64,000 nt of DNA from Desulfosporosinus acidiphilus SJ4 (GTDB lineage Bacteria; Bacillota; Desulfitobacteriia; Desulfitobacteriales; Desulfitobacteriaceae): contig NC_018068.1 in the NCBI RefSeq assembly GCF_000255115.2, forward strand, positions 2,699,977-2,763,976, in the 5' to 3' direction. The notes below the pieces were generated by a model. The model worked only from the letters and a program-made list of their open reading frames with translations. It was not told the DNA's origin and did no database searches. Below, piece by piece: positions 54,228 to 62,770 of this stretch (positions within the stretch are counted from its first letter, which is position 1; the number at the start of each line of letters is the position of its first letter). The translations under genes were made by a program, and so were the position numbers.

Positions 54228-56486
54228 TTAATAATTTATTGCCGGATCAACGAGTAGTCTTTCGATGAAAATTGAAGCAATTCCCGGATTAAATTGAGTC
54301 CCTGAACTTCTTTGGATTTCATAGATGGCTTGTTCCTTCGTAAGAGCATTTTTGTAGGGGCGCATACTTATCATGGCATCATAGCTGTCAGCAAGAGCAA
54401 TAATTCTTGAAATCTTTGGAATAGATTCTCCTTTTAATCCTTTTGGATAACCATTTCCATCCCAACGTTCATGATGAGCTAGTATATACCCCGCTAATTC
54501 TAACATTTCGTGGGATGTATTCATGATCCTATAGCCAATATCCGGGTGGCTTTTTACTTGTTCCCACTCACCTTCAGTAAGTTTTTCTGGTTTGTTAAGA
54601 ATCCCTTCTTCGATGGCAATTTTTCCTATGTCATGAAGCAGACCGGCAACTCTAAGTCTGCTAATATCAATTTCGGACAACCCCATTGCTCTGCCTATTA
54701 GCTGGCATAATTCACTCACTCTTTTAGAGTGCTGTTCTTCCCTTGGGTTTTTTTCATGCAAGGTGTTAATAATCGTTTTGATTAAATTATTTGTTGTACC
54801 TTCGTTTTCAATGATTTTAACTTTATACATGAAATCCTCAGCACATTTTAGAACTTTGAGCAGATCTTCATCTGTACTTGTCTTCGTTTCCCACCCAAAT
54901 GAAATGCTAACTTGTATGGAATTAACACTTAGGGATAAACATCGATGCTTTATTCTTCGGACAACGTTTTCTGCTTCTTCTTTATTAGTCTTAGGCAAAA
55001 GAATGATAAATTCATCGCCTCCCCATCGGGCAATTATATCATCCGTTCTGCAGGCACTTTGTATTGCTGCCGCAGCCTTTCGTAAAAGCTCATCCCCTTT
55101 ATTATGACCAAAGGCATCATTTATGAGCTTCAGATCATTGACATCTCCCATGATGATAGAGATCGGAAGGTTTCTTTTGGTATCTAAGCGTTTAATTTCC
55201 TCTTCGTAAAACCGCCTGTTATAAAGACCTGTCAAGGCATCATGATAACTTAAATATCGATTTTCATCATCTCGTTTCTTTCGGTCAGAGATATCTCTTA
55301 TGACACTGAGAAGAACTCTTTTATTGGCCAAATTAGCTCCTTGTGAGCTTACCTCAACATCAATCGGCGAACCATCCTTTCGATAATGAATCGTTTCAAA
55401 AATAATACCCTCTTTATCAGCGGCTTCCATTTGGGCAATAATCACTGAAGTATTATGAAAATGCCTCAAATCCGAAACATTTAAGGAGGAAAATTCTTCA
55501 AATGTATACCCATATACTCTTGTTGCAGCGTAATTAACTTCCAGAATATTTCCTTCCCTATCAAGAAACATCATGACATCGTTGGCTTTTTCCACAAGAA
55601 TTTGATATTTTTTCAGTTCATTTTCGGCAAGTATCTTCTCAGCGATTTCTTCTTCCAATATGGCGTTCAATTCTTGAAGTTGATTGGTACGTTCTGCTAC
55701 TTTAGTCTCTAATTCCTTATTCAATGTGTTAATTTCATCTTCAGCCTTTTGCCGTTTGCCAATTTCCTCTTCAAGCATGGCATTGATCTCTTCTAACTCT
55801 GCATTAAACTCTTCGAGCATTCCGTTTGTCATGACTAATTCAGATGTTCTTTTCCTTATTCCTTCTTCAAGTTCAGTATTAAGTTTTTTAATTTTTTCTT
55901 CACTTTTAATCCGACTCTTGATTTGCTGTACTAAAGAAATATTTTGTACTGCATACTTTGAGAGCAGCAGTGCATTTAAATATAGATAATTACATATAGC
56001 TTCAAATTGTTGTTTGGGCATGCGTTTGACCTTAGCTAATTTTCGGCAATAAATAGCCTGATTCATACCGATTTCATCTGCAAATTCCAGCAAATCCACA
56101 ATTTTAGAATCTTCATCAAGAACTTGTCCAATCAACCAGTTGGCGATATGTATTCCATTAACAATGATACATGCTTCGCCATGCAAAAGACCGGCACTTA
56201 AACACTTTCGAATGTTAGGTCCATCTTCTTTAGGAACACCAAGGATGGAATCTGATTTTTTGCAACTTGTGAAACCCTTTTCGGTGCTCCTTATTTCATT
56301 GCATAAATCACAAAAACCACTTGGTTCAGTGATAGGAGTTCCATCGGGCTCAGTTATGATAGAAGCCACACCTGTAGCCGCAGAAAATGAATTTTGTAGT
56401 TTTTGTATTTCGCCAATATCAAAGAGCTCTTTAAATTTAGATACTTTAATTTCTGTTAATCTTTCAGACAAGAACAACTTGCCCAT
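54228..56486 (-). CDS. PocR-PAS-GGDEF-HD-GYP cyclic di-GMP enzyme
   Basis: 752 residues; GGGAGGTG precedes the ATG. A PocR-type sensory domain (about 20-200) has the Cys-rich GFCDLCNEIR, FTSCKKSD and IRKCLSAGLLHGEACIIVNG. A long coiled coil (about 195-290), a PAS domain (about 295-405), a GGDEF domain with intact RWGGDEFIILLP, and an HD-GYP domain follow. The HD-GYP part has HDIGK and HHERWDGNGYP. Thus both synthesis and hydrolysis of c-di-GMP are possible in one soluble protein, with PocR probably sensing a small hydrocarbon-like ligand. Confidence 0.94.
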   Translation of the reverse strand: MGKLFLSERLTEIKVSKFKELFDIGEIQKLQNSFSAATGVASIITEPDGTPITEPSGFCDLCNEIRSTEKGFTSCKKSDSILGVPKEDGPNIRKCLSAGLLHGEACIIVNGIHIANWLIGQVLDEDSKIVDLLEFADEIGMNQAIYCRKLAKVKRMPKQQFEAICNYLYLNALLLSKYAVQNISLVQQIKSRIKSEEKIKKLNTELEEGIRKRTSELVMTNGMLEEFNAELEEINAMLEEEIGKRQKAEDEINTLNKELETKVAERTNQLQELNAILEEEIAEKILAENELKKYQILVEKANDVMMFLDREGNILEVNYAATRVYGYTFEEFSSLNVSDLRHFHNTSVIIAQMEAADKEGIIFETIHYRKDGSPIDVEVSSQGANLANKRVLLSVIRDISDRKKRDDENRYLSYHDALTGLYNRRFYEEEIKRLDTKRNLPISIIMGDVNDLKLINDAFGHNKGDELLRKAAAAIQSACRTDDIIARWGGDEFIILLPKTNKEEAENVVRRIKHRCLSLSVNSIQVSISFGWETKTSTDEDLLKVLKCAEDFMYKVKIIENEGTTNNLIKTIINTLHEKNPREEQHSKRVSELCQLIGRAMGLSEIDISRLRVAGLLHDIGKIAIEEGILNKPEKLTEGEWEQVKSHPDIGYRIMNTSHEMLELAGYILAHHERWDGNGYPKGLKGESIPKISRIIALADSYDAMISMRPYKNALTKEQAIYEIQRSSGTQFNPGIASIFIERLLVDPAINY

Positions 56487-56550
56487 ACATTACACCTCCC
56501 TAATCTTTTTGATGGCGAAACTCTCGTCTACTTGTAAAAAACATGTCCCA

Positions 56551-57684
56551 TTATTTTGATTTACTTTGGAACGTTACATTGACCGTTGTCCCTAAACCAT
56601 TGCTTTCAATATTCATAATTGCCTCATGACGGATAACAATTCGATTACATATCGCTAAACCCAAGCCAACCCCTATATCTTTTGTTGTAAAAAATGAAGT
56701 GCCCAGTTTGTCTCGAATTTCGTGAGGTATTCCTTTGCCGTTATCGCGAATAGATAAAACAGGGCTATCATCAATCATCTGAGTGCGAATTATTACTTTA
56801 CCGCCAGATGACATGGATTCGAGCGCATTATTGGTTAATTGAGTAACCAGTAATTTAATTTCTTTAGCGTCCAAATAGATGGCTTGAGTATCTTCAAGGG
56901 AAAGTTCAATAGTTTTCCCCTGTAATTTCGCTTGTGTTTGAAGTAATGGGAACATTGATTCTATAAGTTGATTCAGATTACGAACTTGCAAATCCAAAAA
57001 CTTATCACCGGCAACTAAAATCAGTCCGGTAATCACAAGTTCAGCATAATCAAGCTCTTCAAGCATTAGATTGCAGTGATGAGCAAACTGGTTTTGCTCC
57101 ATCTTCTGATGAGCTGCAAGTTGAAGAAATCCATGGACGCTGGTTATTGAGTTCCTAATTTCATGAGCAAGTCCGGAGGCAACTTTTTCGATAATCTTAA
57201 TAATTTCTGTCTCCGCAAACACTTGCTCTGTCCTTTTACGTTTCGTTACATCTCGGATAATGCTCAATAATAATTTTTCATGGTTATACATTAGCTGATG
57301 CGCACTTACTTCAACAGGAAACTCTTCACCATTTTTCCTGACATGCCGCGTTTCAAAGGAAATTCCTATATCAAAAGCTTCCTGCAGTTGTTGATATACA
57401 GAATCCTTGGTTTTGGGAGCTCGAAGACTGTAAATCTTCATATTGTATAGTTCCTGAAGATTATAACCATAAGCCTTTGCGGCTGCGATATTAGCTTTAA
57501 TTATGTTTCCATTGGAATTAATCAAAAGGACAATATCTCTAGAATGCTTAAAAATAGATTCAAAAAAGTTCATCTTTCTGCACCTCAGAAGATTAACTTG
57601 AACTTCTAAAGCCTTACATACATTGTCACTATAGTACTTGTTCTCTTTAGACTCAAACCTGAGTATCTTAGAATTCAATTGCAT
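56551..57684 (-). CDS. PAS-domain histidine kinase (soluble, orphan)
   Basis: 377 residues from the ATG at 57684, nine bases after AAAGGA. One PAS domain (about 45-155) precedes a HisKA domain with the phosphorylated His in ASGLAHEIRNSITSVHGFLQLAA, as in sporulation kinases of the KinA/KinE group. The ATPase domain has QLTNNALES, DNGKGIP and VGLGLAICNRI. No response regulator lies directly next to it, so phosphotransfer to Spo0F or Spo0A-type proteins is plausible. No membrane segment is seen. Confidence 0.93.
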   Translation of the reverse strand: MQLNSKILRFESKENKYYSDNVCKALEVQVNLLRCRKMNFFESIFKHSRDIVLLINSNGNIIKANIAAAKAYGYNLQELYNMKIYSLRAPKTKDSVYQQLQEAFDIGISFETRHVRKNGEEFPVEVSAHQLMYNHEKLLLSIIRDVTKRKRTEQVFAETEIIKIIEKVASGLAHEIRNSITSVHGFLQLAAHQKMEQNQFAHHCNLMLEELDYAELVITGLILVAGDKFLDLQVRNLNQLIESMFPLLQTQAKLQGKTIELSLEDTQAIYLDAKEIKLLVTQLTNNALESMSSGGKVIIRTQMIDDSPVLSIRDNGKGIPHEIRDKLGTSFFTTKDIGVGLGLAICNRIVIRHEAIMNIESNGLGTTVNVTFQSKSK

Positions 57685-57780
57685 TGAAATCATTCCTTTC
57701 TAAAGATTTTCAACGTACCAAAATGTGAGTAATATTATTCTTCTGTAATTATTATAAATTGAAATGCTCAACAAATTCTC

Positions 57781-57830
57781 AACAAAAGCCAAAAAGATAG
57801 CGAATAATCGCCATCTTTTTGGCTTTTGTT
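57781..57830 (-). terminator. Terminator of the hybrid kinase/regulator operon
   Basis: AACAAAAGCCAAAAAGAT and ATCTTTTTGGCTTTTGTT form an 18-base stem with an inner GCG/CGC. It lies about 60 bases after the regulator stop at 57893. Confidence 0.85.
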
Positions 57831-57892
57831 CAAAATTATGTATGTCCCTTTAAGGGTATAGTATGCCTAAATCATTTTAATGGTTCCACAAC

Positions 57893-58759
57893 TTAGTATA
57901 ATCTTTGTTTTAAATTTCTATATTTTTGAGCATAACTTTCTCTGATCAGATCGGCCCATAGCCAATCTTCACCGTTTAAATACTCTCCGGTATATAATAA
58001 TTCAGCTTCCTTGCCTCTTTCTGCTAACCCCGTTCTTAGAAAAATATCATAGGCATCATCAAACTGCTGTAAGTCCCATTCGGTTTCCGGCAAATTCAGC
58101 TGATACGAATCATGAGCGTAATTGATTTTCGCCATACATCCCGACTGACTCAAAGTCTTTCTGATAGCCCAAACGGCCGTCTGGAGGCTGGCTAAAGCCT
58201 TCTCTGGCTTAAGTGTCCTCCATAAATCATCACATATTTTATATTTGTCCACCCATTTTCCATCATTTTGCAACAGATAGGCAAGAAGTTCTCTCGGTTT
58301 CGTTCGAGTCCAACGAATCGGTTTGTGCCCTACAAAAACCTCGAAATTTCCAAAACTTCGTATTTTAAGAGATACGTGGGCCAAAGACTTTCTATACTTA
58401 ATTTTCTGAGAAATTTTTGTTATGGCTTTAGCTAATCTTTCCGGCCTGACAGGTTTCAATATATATTCAATGGCATTAACCTCAAAGGCCTGGGTTGCAT
58501 AATGGTTATAAGCCGTAATGAACATCACCTCTATGTCGGGGTACTTTTCCGAGAGCTTTGCTGCCAGTTCGATACCGTTCAGGTCACTCATCTCAATGTC
58601 CAAAAAAGCACAATCAGGCCTTAAAATAGAAAGCTCTTGAAGAACCTCTTGAGGATCAGTGTAAGCTCCTACGACCTCTATATTTTTAAAGTCTTTAATC
58701 ATCAATTTCAAATCTTCTAGTATTACCGGCTCATCATCAACTAGAATTGTCCTTATCAC
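57893..58759 (-). CDS. Response regulator with OmpR-type and short BTAD domains (SARP-like)
   Basis: 288 residues starting at a GTG seven bases after GAGGTGA. The receiver domain (1-120) has TILVDDEPVIL, the phosphorylation Asp in CAFLDIEMSDLNG and the Lys in YILKPVRPE. A winged helix (about 130-210) contains RTKPRELLAYLLQNDGKWV and ASLQTAVWAIRKTL. A bacterial transcriptional activator domain follows but stops after about 65 residues (ending YAQKYRNLKQRLY), shorter than usual. It lies 11 bases downstream of the hybrid kinase and is its likely partner. Confidence 0.92.
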   Translation of the reverse strand: MIRTILVDDEPVILEDLKLMIKDFKNIEVVGAYTDPQEVLQELSILRPDCAFLDIEMSDLNGIELAAKLSEKYPDIEVMFITAYNHYATQAFEVNAIEYILKPVRPERLAKAITKISQKIKYRKSLAHVSLKIRSFGNFEVFVGHKPIRWTRTKPRELLAYLLQNDGKWVDKYKICDDLWRTLKPEKALASLQTAVWAIRKTLSQSGCMAKINYAHDSYQLNLPETEWDLQQFDDAYDIFLRTGLAERGKEAELLYTGEYLNGEDWLWADLIRESYAQKYRNLKQRLY

Positions 58760-58770
58760 AACACATCACC

Positions 58771-61476
58771 TCAGTTTATTGTTGAATTAGGGATTTTCAT
58801 AGTGATAATTGTACCCTGATTTTCTTCGCTTTGAATATCAAGCCCTTCTCCATAGCTGAGCATCAGCCTGCGCTGAATATTCTTTAAGCCAACTCCTACT
58901 TGCGAAATTTTGCTGTTCAATAGATCGGCAAGTTTATCTGGTGGGATTCCGATTCCATCATCCTGAACTTTGATAATTACATACTTGTCGCGATTTTTAA
59001 TACTTAATTTCAACGTTCCGCCCTTGGCCTTTTTTAGTATTCCATGTCGAATTGCGTTTTCCACCAAGGGTTGTATTGTCAGCAGGGGAACCGAGATATC
59101 AAGGGTTTCATCTATGTCATATTCTACCCTTAACTTATTTTCAAAACGTTCCATTTCAATCGATAGATAGGCCTGTATCGTTGATAGCTCCGTCGATAAC
59201 GGTGTCATCCCATTAAGGTTTTCGAAGTCAAAACTGCCTCTTAAATAATCTGAAAAGTCATAAAGAAGCTCTTTAGCACGCAAAGGTGCTTTATTACAGA
59301 GAGCTGTAATTACATTAAGCGTATTATACAGAAAATGCGGTTTAATCTGGGCTTGTAAAAATGAAAGTTCCTTTGCTACCAGTTCACTGACCGACTCTTT
59401 TAACTGTACAAGGGTTTTAACCCTTGCCTTTAGTTCCAAGGCTTCAAAAGGTTTTGTCAGGTAATCGTTGGCCCCGGCATCAAAACCAGCCTGCAGATCA
59501 TCGGGCCTTGCTTTAGCTGTCAATAAGAGCACCGGCATATCTATGGCATGAAAACGTTTTCGTATTCGTTTAAGGACTTCATAGCCAGATAATTTGGGCA
59601 TCATGATATCTAGAATTACAAGGTTATATTCAGGGCATTTTTGAAGTTCCTGCAAAACATCTTCCCCACTATTGAGAGCTTTGACGTAGTAACCTTCATT
59701 GTCAAGAATATTAAAAAGAGCGGTTAAACTAGCCACGTCGTCATCCGCAGCCAGGATAGAATACTTCCTTTTGTTATCAGAGATTAATGACCTATAAACC
59801 GGCTTCATTGCAGCATCTTCCGCAGCCGCCTTATTATGGACATCATTGCTGCTTTCCAGATGTATCGTTTCGTTGGATTCAAAACAAATTGGTAATGTAA
59901 AAGTAAATCGGCTCCCTTTGCCAATTGTTGAATTAACCCAGATAGTGCCTTCATGTAGTTCTATTAAAATCTTAGTTATAGATAGACCTAACCCAGTGCC
60001 GTAAATCTCCTTCGATTCCGACGCGTTTACCTGATAAAAGGACTTAAAGATTTCTTCTAGCTTGTCCTCCGGGACCCCGCAGCCAGTGTCCTCAACCCAG
60101 ATTTCTAGGCTATCATTTCGTTTAACCGCACCAACCACAATTTGTCCCTTTGTCGTAAACTTCAAGGCATTTCCTAAAAGATTGAATAATACTTGACGCA
60201 GCCTTTCAACATCAGCATAAACCGGAGATAATTCCCTCGGGATGCTATTAATAAATTCTATTTTCTTATTGCCGCGAAGGTGTTTCAATACGAATATAAC
60301 AGTTTCAGTCATAGTACGTATATCCACAGGTCTTCGTGCCAACTTAATAGCACTTTGTTGAAGGCTTGACATATCTAAAATATCATTAATGAGATTATGT
60401 AAATGCTGTGCCGAAGCAACAACGATTTGTAGATTTTGCTGCTGAATTTGATTAAGCTGGCCGCTTTCTATTGCGGCCTTTGTAATATTAATAATTCCAT
60501 GGAGTGGTGTCCGAAGTTCATGTGACGTATTGGCCAGAAATTCATCTTTTAGTCGATCCAGTTCTAAGAGCTTAACGTTCATCCTAGAGGCCAGTTCACC
60601 GGCTGATCTGAGACGATTTAGGCGCAGCATCTCTTTTTCCATTTCTATACGCCGTGAAATATCCTCAACGATTGATGAGATTCCGATAATCTCGCCCTTT
60701 TCATTCTTAATCGGCGATTTTGAAATTGAAACATAAATAATTGAGCCATCTTTTCTGACGTGCGGAATCTCTGGTCGAATTATACACTCCCCATAATTGA
60801 TTTTTTTCAAAAACATATCATATTGAGATAACATATCTGGAGGATAAAGAATTGATGCCGATTGTCCTTCTATTTCAAGAAAAGAATAGCCAAAAATTCT
60901 TTGCGCGCTCGGATTCCAGCTCTTAATTAAACCCTTTAAATCCGTGCTATAAATAGCATTAGTAGAATTTTCTACAATGGCAGCCAAATATTGCAGTGCG
61001 TTTTCCATTTGTTTACGATTGGTTATGTCATTGCAGTAAACAGAAATCCCATCTGCAGAAGGGTAAACATGGACTTCAAACCATCTGTCCTCCAAGACAC
61101 CTTTAGCCTCAAAATGCCTTGGCGCTTTTTGGGTCATAGCTTCTCTGAAGTACTCATCATAGATTGACCCTTTAATTTCCGGCTTAAGACATCTAAAATC
61201 TTGTCCGATGCATTCCTGTTCAGATTTATTAAAGTATTGCAAGGCAGTTTTATTAACATATATAATTTTCCATTGGTCATTAAGAGCAAAAAACGCCGCT
61301 GTTATGCTATCAAGAATGTCCGTTACTTTTTGTTTTTCAAGCTGTAATTCCTCTCGTAATTTCTTCTGTTCAGCTGCATAACTCGTCTGATCTGTAATGT
61401 CTCTCAGACAAAGAATAGCTTCCTTGACTTTACTATTATTTCTATAGATAGGACTTGTTTTGTTCTCGTCTCTCAT
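58771..61476 (-). CDS. Hybrid sensor protein with two kinase modules (PAS-HisKA-REC-LytS type)
   Basis: 901 residues. The first 30 look like the tail of a PAS domain (EAILCLRDITDQT); two complete PAS domains follow (about 44-155 and 160-275). A classic HisKA has NTSHELRTPLHGI with ATPase motifs NLLGNALKFT, DTGCGVP and GTGLGLSI. A receiver follows (ILAADDDVAS; Asp in LVILDIMMPKLSG). A second, LytS-type kinase module ends the protein: QAQIKPHFLYNTLNVI, QPLVENAIRHGI and QDDGIGIPP. No strong ribosome site precedes the ATG at 61476 and an in-frame stop lies upstream. Both modules look active. Confidence 0.93.
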   Translation of the reverse strand: MRDENKTSPIYRNNSKVKEAILCLRDITDQTSYAAEQKKLREELQLEKQKVTDILDSITAAFFALNDQWKIIYVNKTALQYFNKSEQECIGQDFRCLKPEIKGSIYDEYFREAMTQKAPRHFEAKGVLEDRWFEVHVYPSADGISVYCNDITNRKQMENALQYLAAIVENSTNAIYSTDLKGLIKSWNPSAQRIFGYSFLEIEGQSASILYPPDMLSQYDMFLKKINYGECIIRPEIPHVRKDGSIIYVSISKSPIKNEKGEIIGISSIVEDISRRIEMEKEMLRLNRLRSAGELASRMNVKLLELDRLKDEFLANTSHELRTPLHGIINITKAAIESGQLNQIQQQNLQIVVASAQHLHNLINDILDMSSLQQSAIKLARRPVDIRTMTETVIFVLKHLRGNKKIEFINSIPRELSPVYADVERLRQVLFNLLGNALKFTTKGQIVVGAVKRNDSLEIWVEDTGCGVPEDKLEEIFKSFYQVNASESKEIYGTGLGLSITKILIELHEGTIWVNSTIGKGSRFTFTLPICFESNETIHLESSNDVHNKAAAEDAAMKPVYRSLISDNKRKYSILAADDDVASLTALFNILDNEGYYVKALNSGEDVLQELQKCPEYNLVILDIMMPKLSGYEVLKRIRKRFHAIDMPVLLLTAKARPDDLQAGFDAGANDYLTKPFEALELKARVKTLVQLKESVSELVAKELSFLQAQIKPHFLYNTLNVITALCNKAPLRAKELLYDFSDYLRGSFDFENLNGMTPLSTELSTIQAYLSIEMERFENKLRVEYDIDETLDISVPLLTIQPLVENAIRHGILKKAKGGTLKLSIKNRDKYVIIKVQDDGIGIPPDKLADLLNSKISQVGVGLKNIQRRLMLSYGEGLDIQSEENQGTIITMKIPNSTIN

Positions 61477-61651
61477 TGTAAAGCCCCATTTACAAAGGTT
61501 TAAGTGAGTTAATTAAGATTACTGATAGTTAGACGTTTTATTCGACATATCAAGCTAATCTCCTTCAATACTATAAAAGGAGCATTCCTTGTTAATTATT
61601 CATATCAAGTAATTCACTATCACCAAAACCCCAAGTTTCTTATGCTTAAGC

Positions 61652-62116
61652 TCACAACATTCTTTCAATCATTTCAATTTGCTTGGCCTTACTTAGAATA
61701 ATATCAGATAATATTTCATAGGTTCGTGTATGAACGTCATCGGTATTTTTCACAAACCTACCTTGTATATCTACTAACAATGAATATACAGCCCGTTCTA
61801 AACTCAGTGAAAACTCTAAAAACTCCCGGCCACTAGTAATATTGATTTCATTTAATCTCATATTAAAATTACTGATTAATGATGACATTTTATCGTACGT
61901 TGAAAAATCAATTTCCTCAAACGTTACTTTCCTTATTTCATTTAAAAGCGATTCGTAATATTTAACAGTTTTATCCATTTGTTTAATTAAAACATTTGAA
62001 AATATCTTTACATATAAAATGTCACTCTTGTGCTGTCCAATACTTTCATATATAGCTCTTCTTCTAACTGCAATTTTGAGAGCTTTCTCAATTATATCAG
62101 CAACGTTGTATCCCAT
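61652..62116 (-). CDS. Hypothetical helical protein, 154 residues
   Basis: All-helical, soluble, without cysteines or signal peptide, starting MGYNVADIIEKALKIAVRR. Four long amphipathic helices are likely, as in ferritin-like or chemotaxis-related bundles, but metal-binding Glu/His pairs of rubrerythrins are not evident. GAGG and AGGAG lie close before the ATG. It lies upstream of the hybrid kinase on the same strand, 175 bases away, and could be its accessory. The family is not recognised. Confidence 0.65.
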   Translation of the reverse strand: MGYNVADIIEKALKIAVRRRAIYESIGQHKSDILYVKIFSNVLIKQMDKTVKYYESLLNEIRKVTFEEIDFSTYDKMSSLISNFNMRLNEINITSGREFLEFSLSLERAVYSLLVDIQGRFVKNTDDVHTRTYEILSDIILSKAKQIEMIERML

Positions 62117-62248
62117 AGACTCCTACCTCAATTATAAATAAATGCTGCTTGAATTATCACCGATAGTCAAAGACGCTATACAGCTTCAATTAAGTAATTA
62201 TAACCATTCGGGACCTGCCCATTCTCAATTTATTATATAGAATCATCA

Positions 62249-62299
62249 TATCGAACACAAAGGAGCTACACCTTGGAGCAGCACTTTTTGTGTTCGATA
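62249..62299. repeat. Inverted repeat, 13-base perfect arms
   Basis: TATCGAACACAAA and TTTGTGTTCGATA enclose 25 bases rich in GGAGC/GAGCAGC. It lies between the divergent genes starting at 62116 and 62552. It could form a hairpin in RNA of either strand or be an operator; no T run follows. Confidence 0.6.
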
Positions 62300-62434
62300 A
62301 CCTTCTCTCTTCTGCCAATGAGTTTTAGTGAAGATCATGTTGATCAATGCCTAACTCTCACGGTTCCAGTGCGCAAACAGAGCTGCCCTATTTATAAAAT
62401 TGACAAACTATATATGATTAAATAAAATACCATT

Positions 62435-62470
62435 ATTAATACTACTACATATAATAGTAGTAGTATTAAT
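62435..62470. repeat. AT-rich inverted repeat, 14-base perfect arms
   Basis: ATTAATACTACTAC and GTAGTAGTATTAAT pair around ATATAATA, with ACC/GGT continuing the stem outside a bulge. It lies about 80 bases before the plus-strand gene at 62552 and may be its operator or a transcript hairpin. Confidence 0.6.
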
Positions 62471-62551
62471 GGTATCTAGGATTGCAATTGTGCTTACCAA
62501 TATTGAACTTATAACTTATTTTTCTTAAATTTATCCAACTAAAACCCTCAT

Positions 62552-62746
62552 ATGCATAACGAAATTGAACGCATGTTTCTTTCTCTCAGTAGAGGAATTT
62601 TATCTAACTATTCGGCAACGGTTAGATCAAATACGTTTATCAAAAATTTTAATGAAGAAGTTGAAAAGGCAAAAGAACTTTACCCCGATAAAAAACTAAT
62701 GGTTCGACGCTATCTCTTATCGCACTGCAAGCTTGAACAAAAGTAA
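62552..62746 (+). CDS. Small hypothetical protein, 64 residues
   Basis: A charged, helical sequence, MHNEIERMFLSLSRGILSNY at the start and KKLMVRRYLLSHCKLEQK near the end, with amino-acid use like a real protein. No good ribosome site precedes the ATG, so either the start differs or translation is weak. It ends 24 bases before the MFS gene and is probably co-transcribed. A DNA- or protein-binding role is a guess. Confidence 0.45.
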   Translation: MHNEIERMFLSLSRGILSNYSATVRSNTFIKNFNEEVEKAKELYPDKKLMVRRYLLSHCKLEQK

Positions 62747-62770
62747 TTGCATGAAATGGGTGGTTAAACA

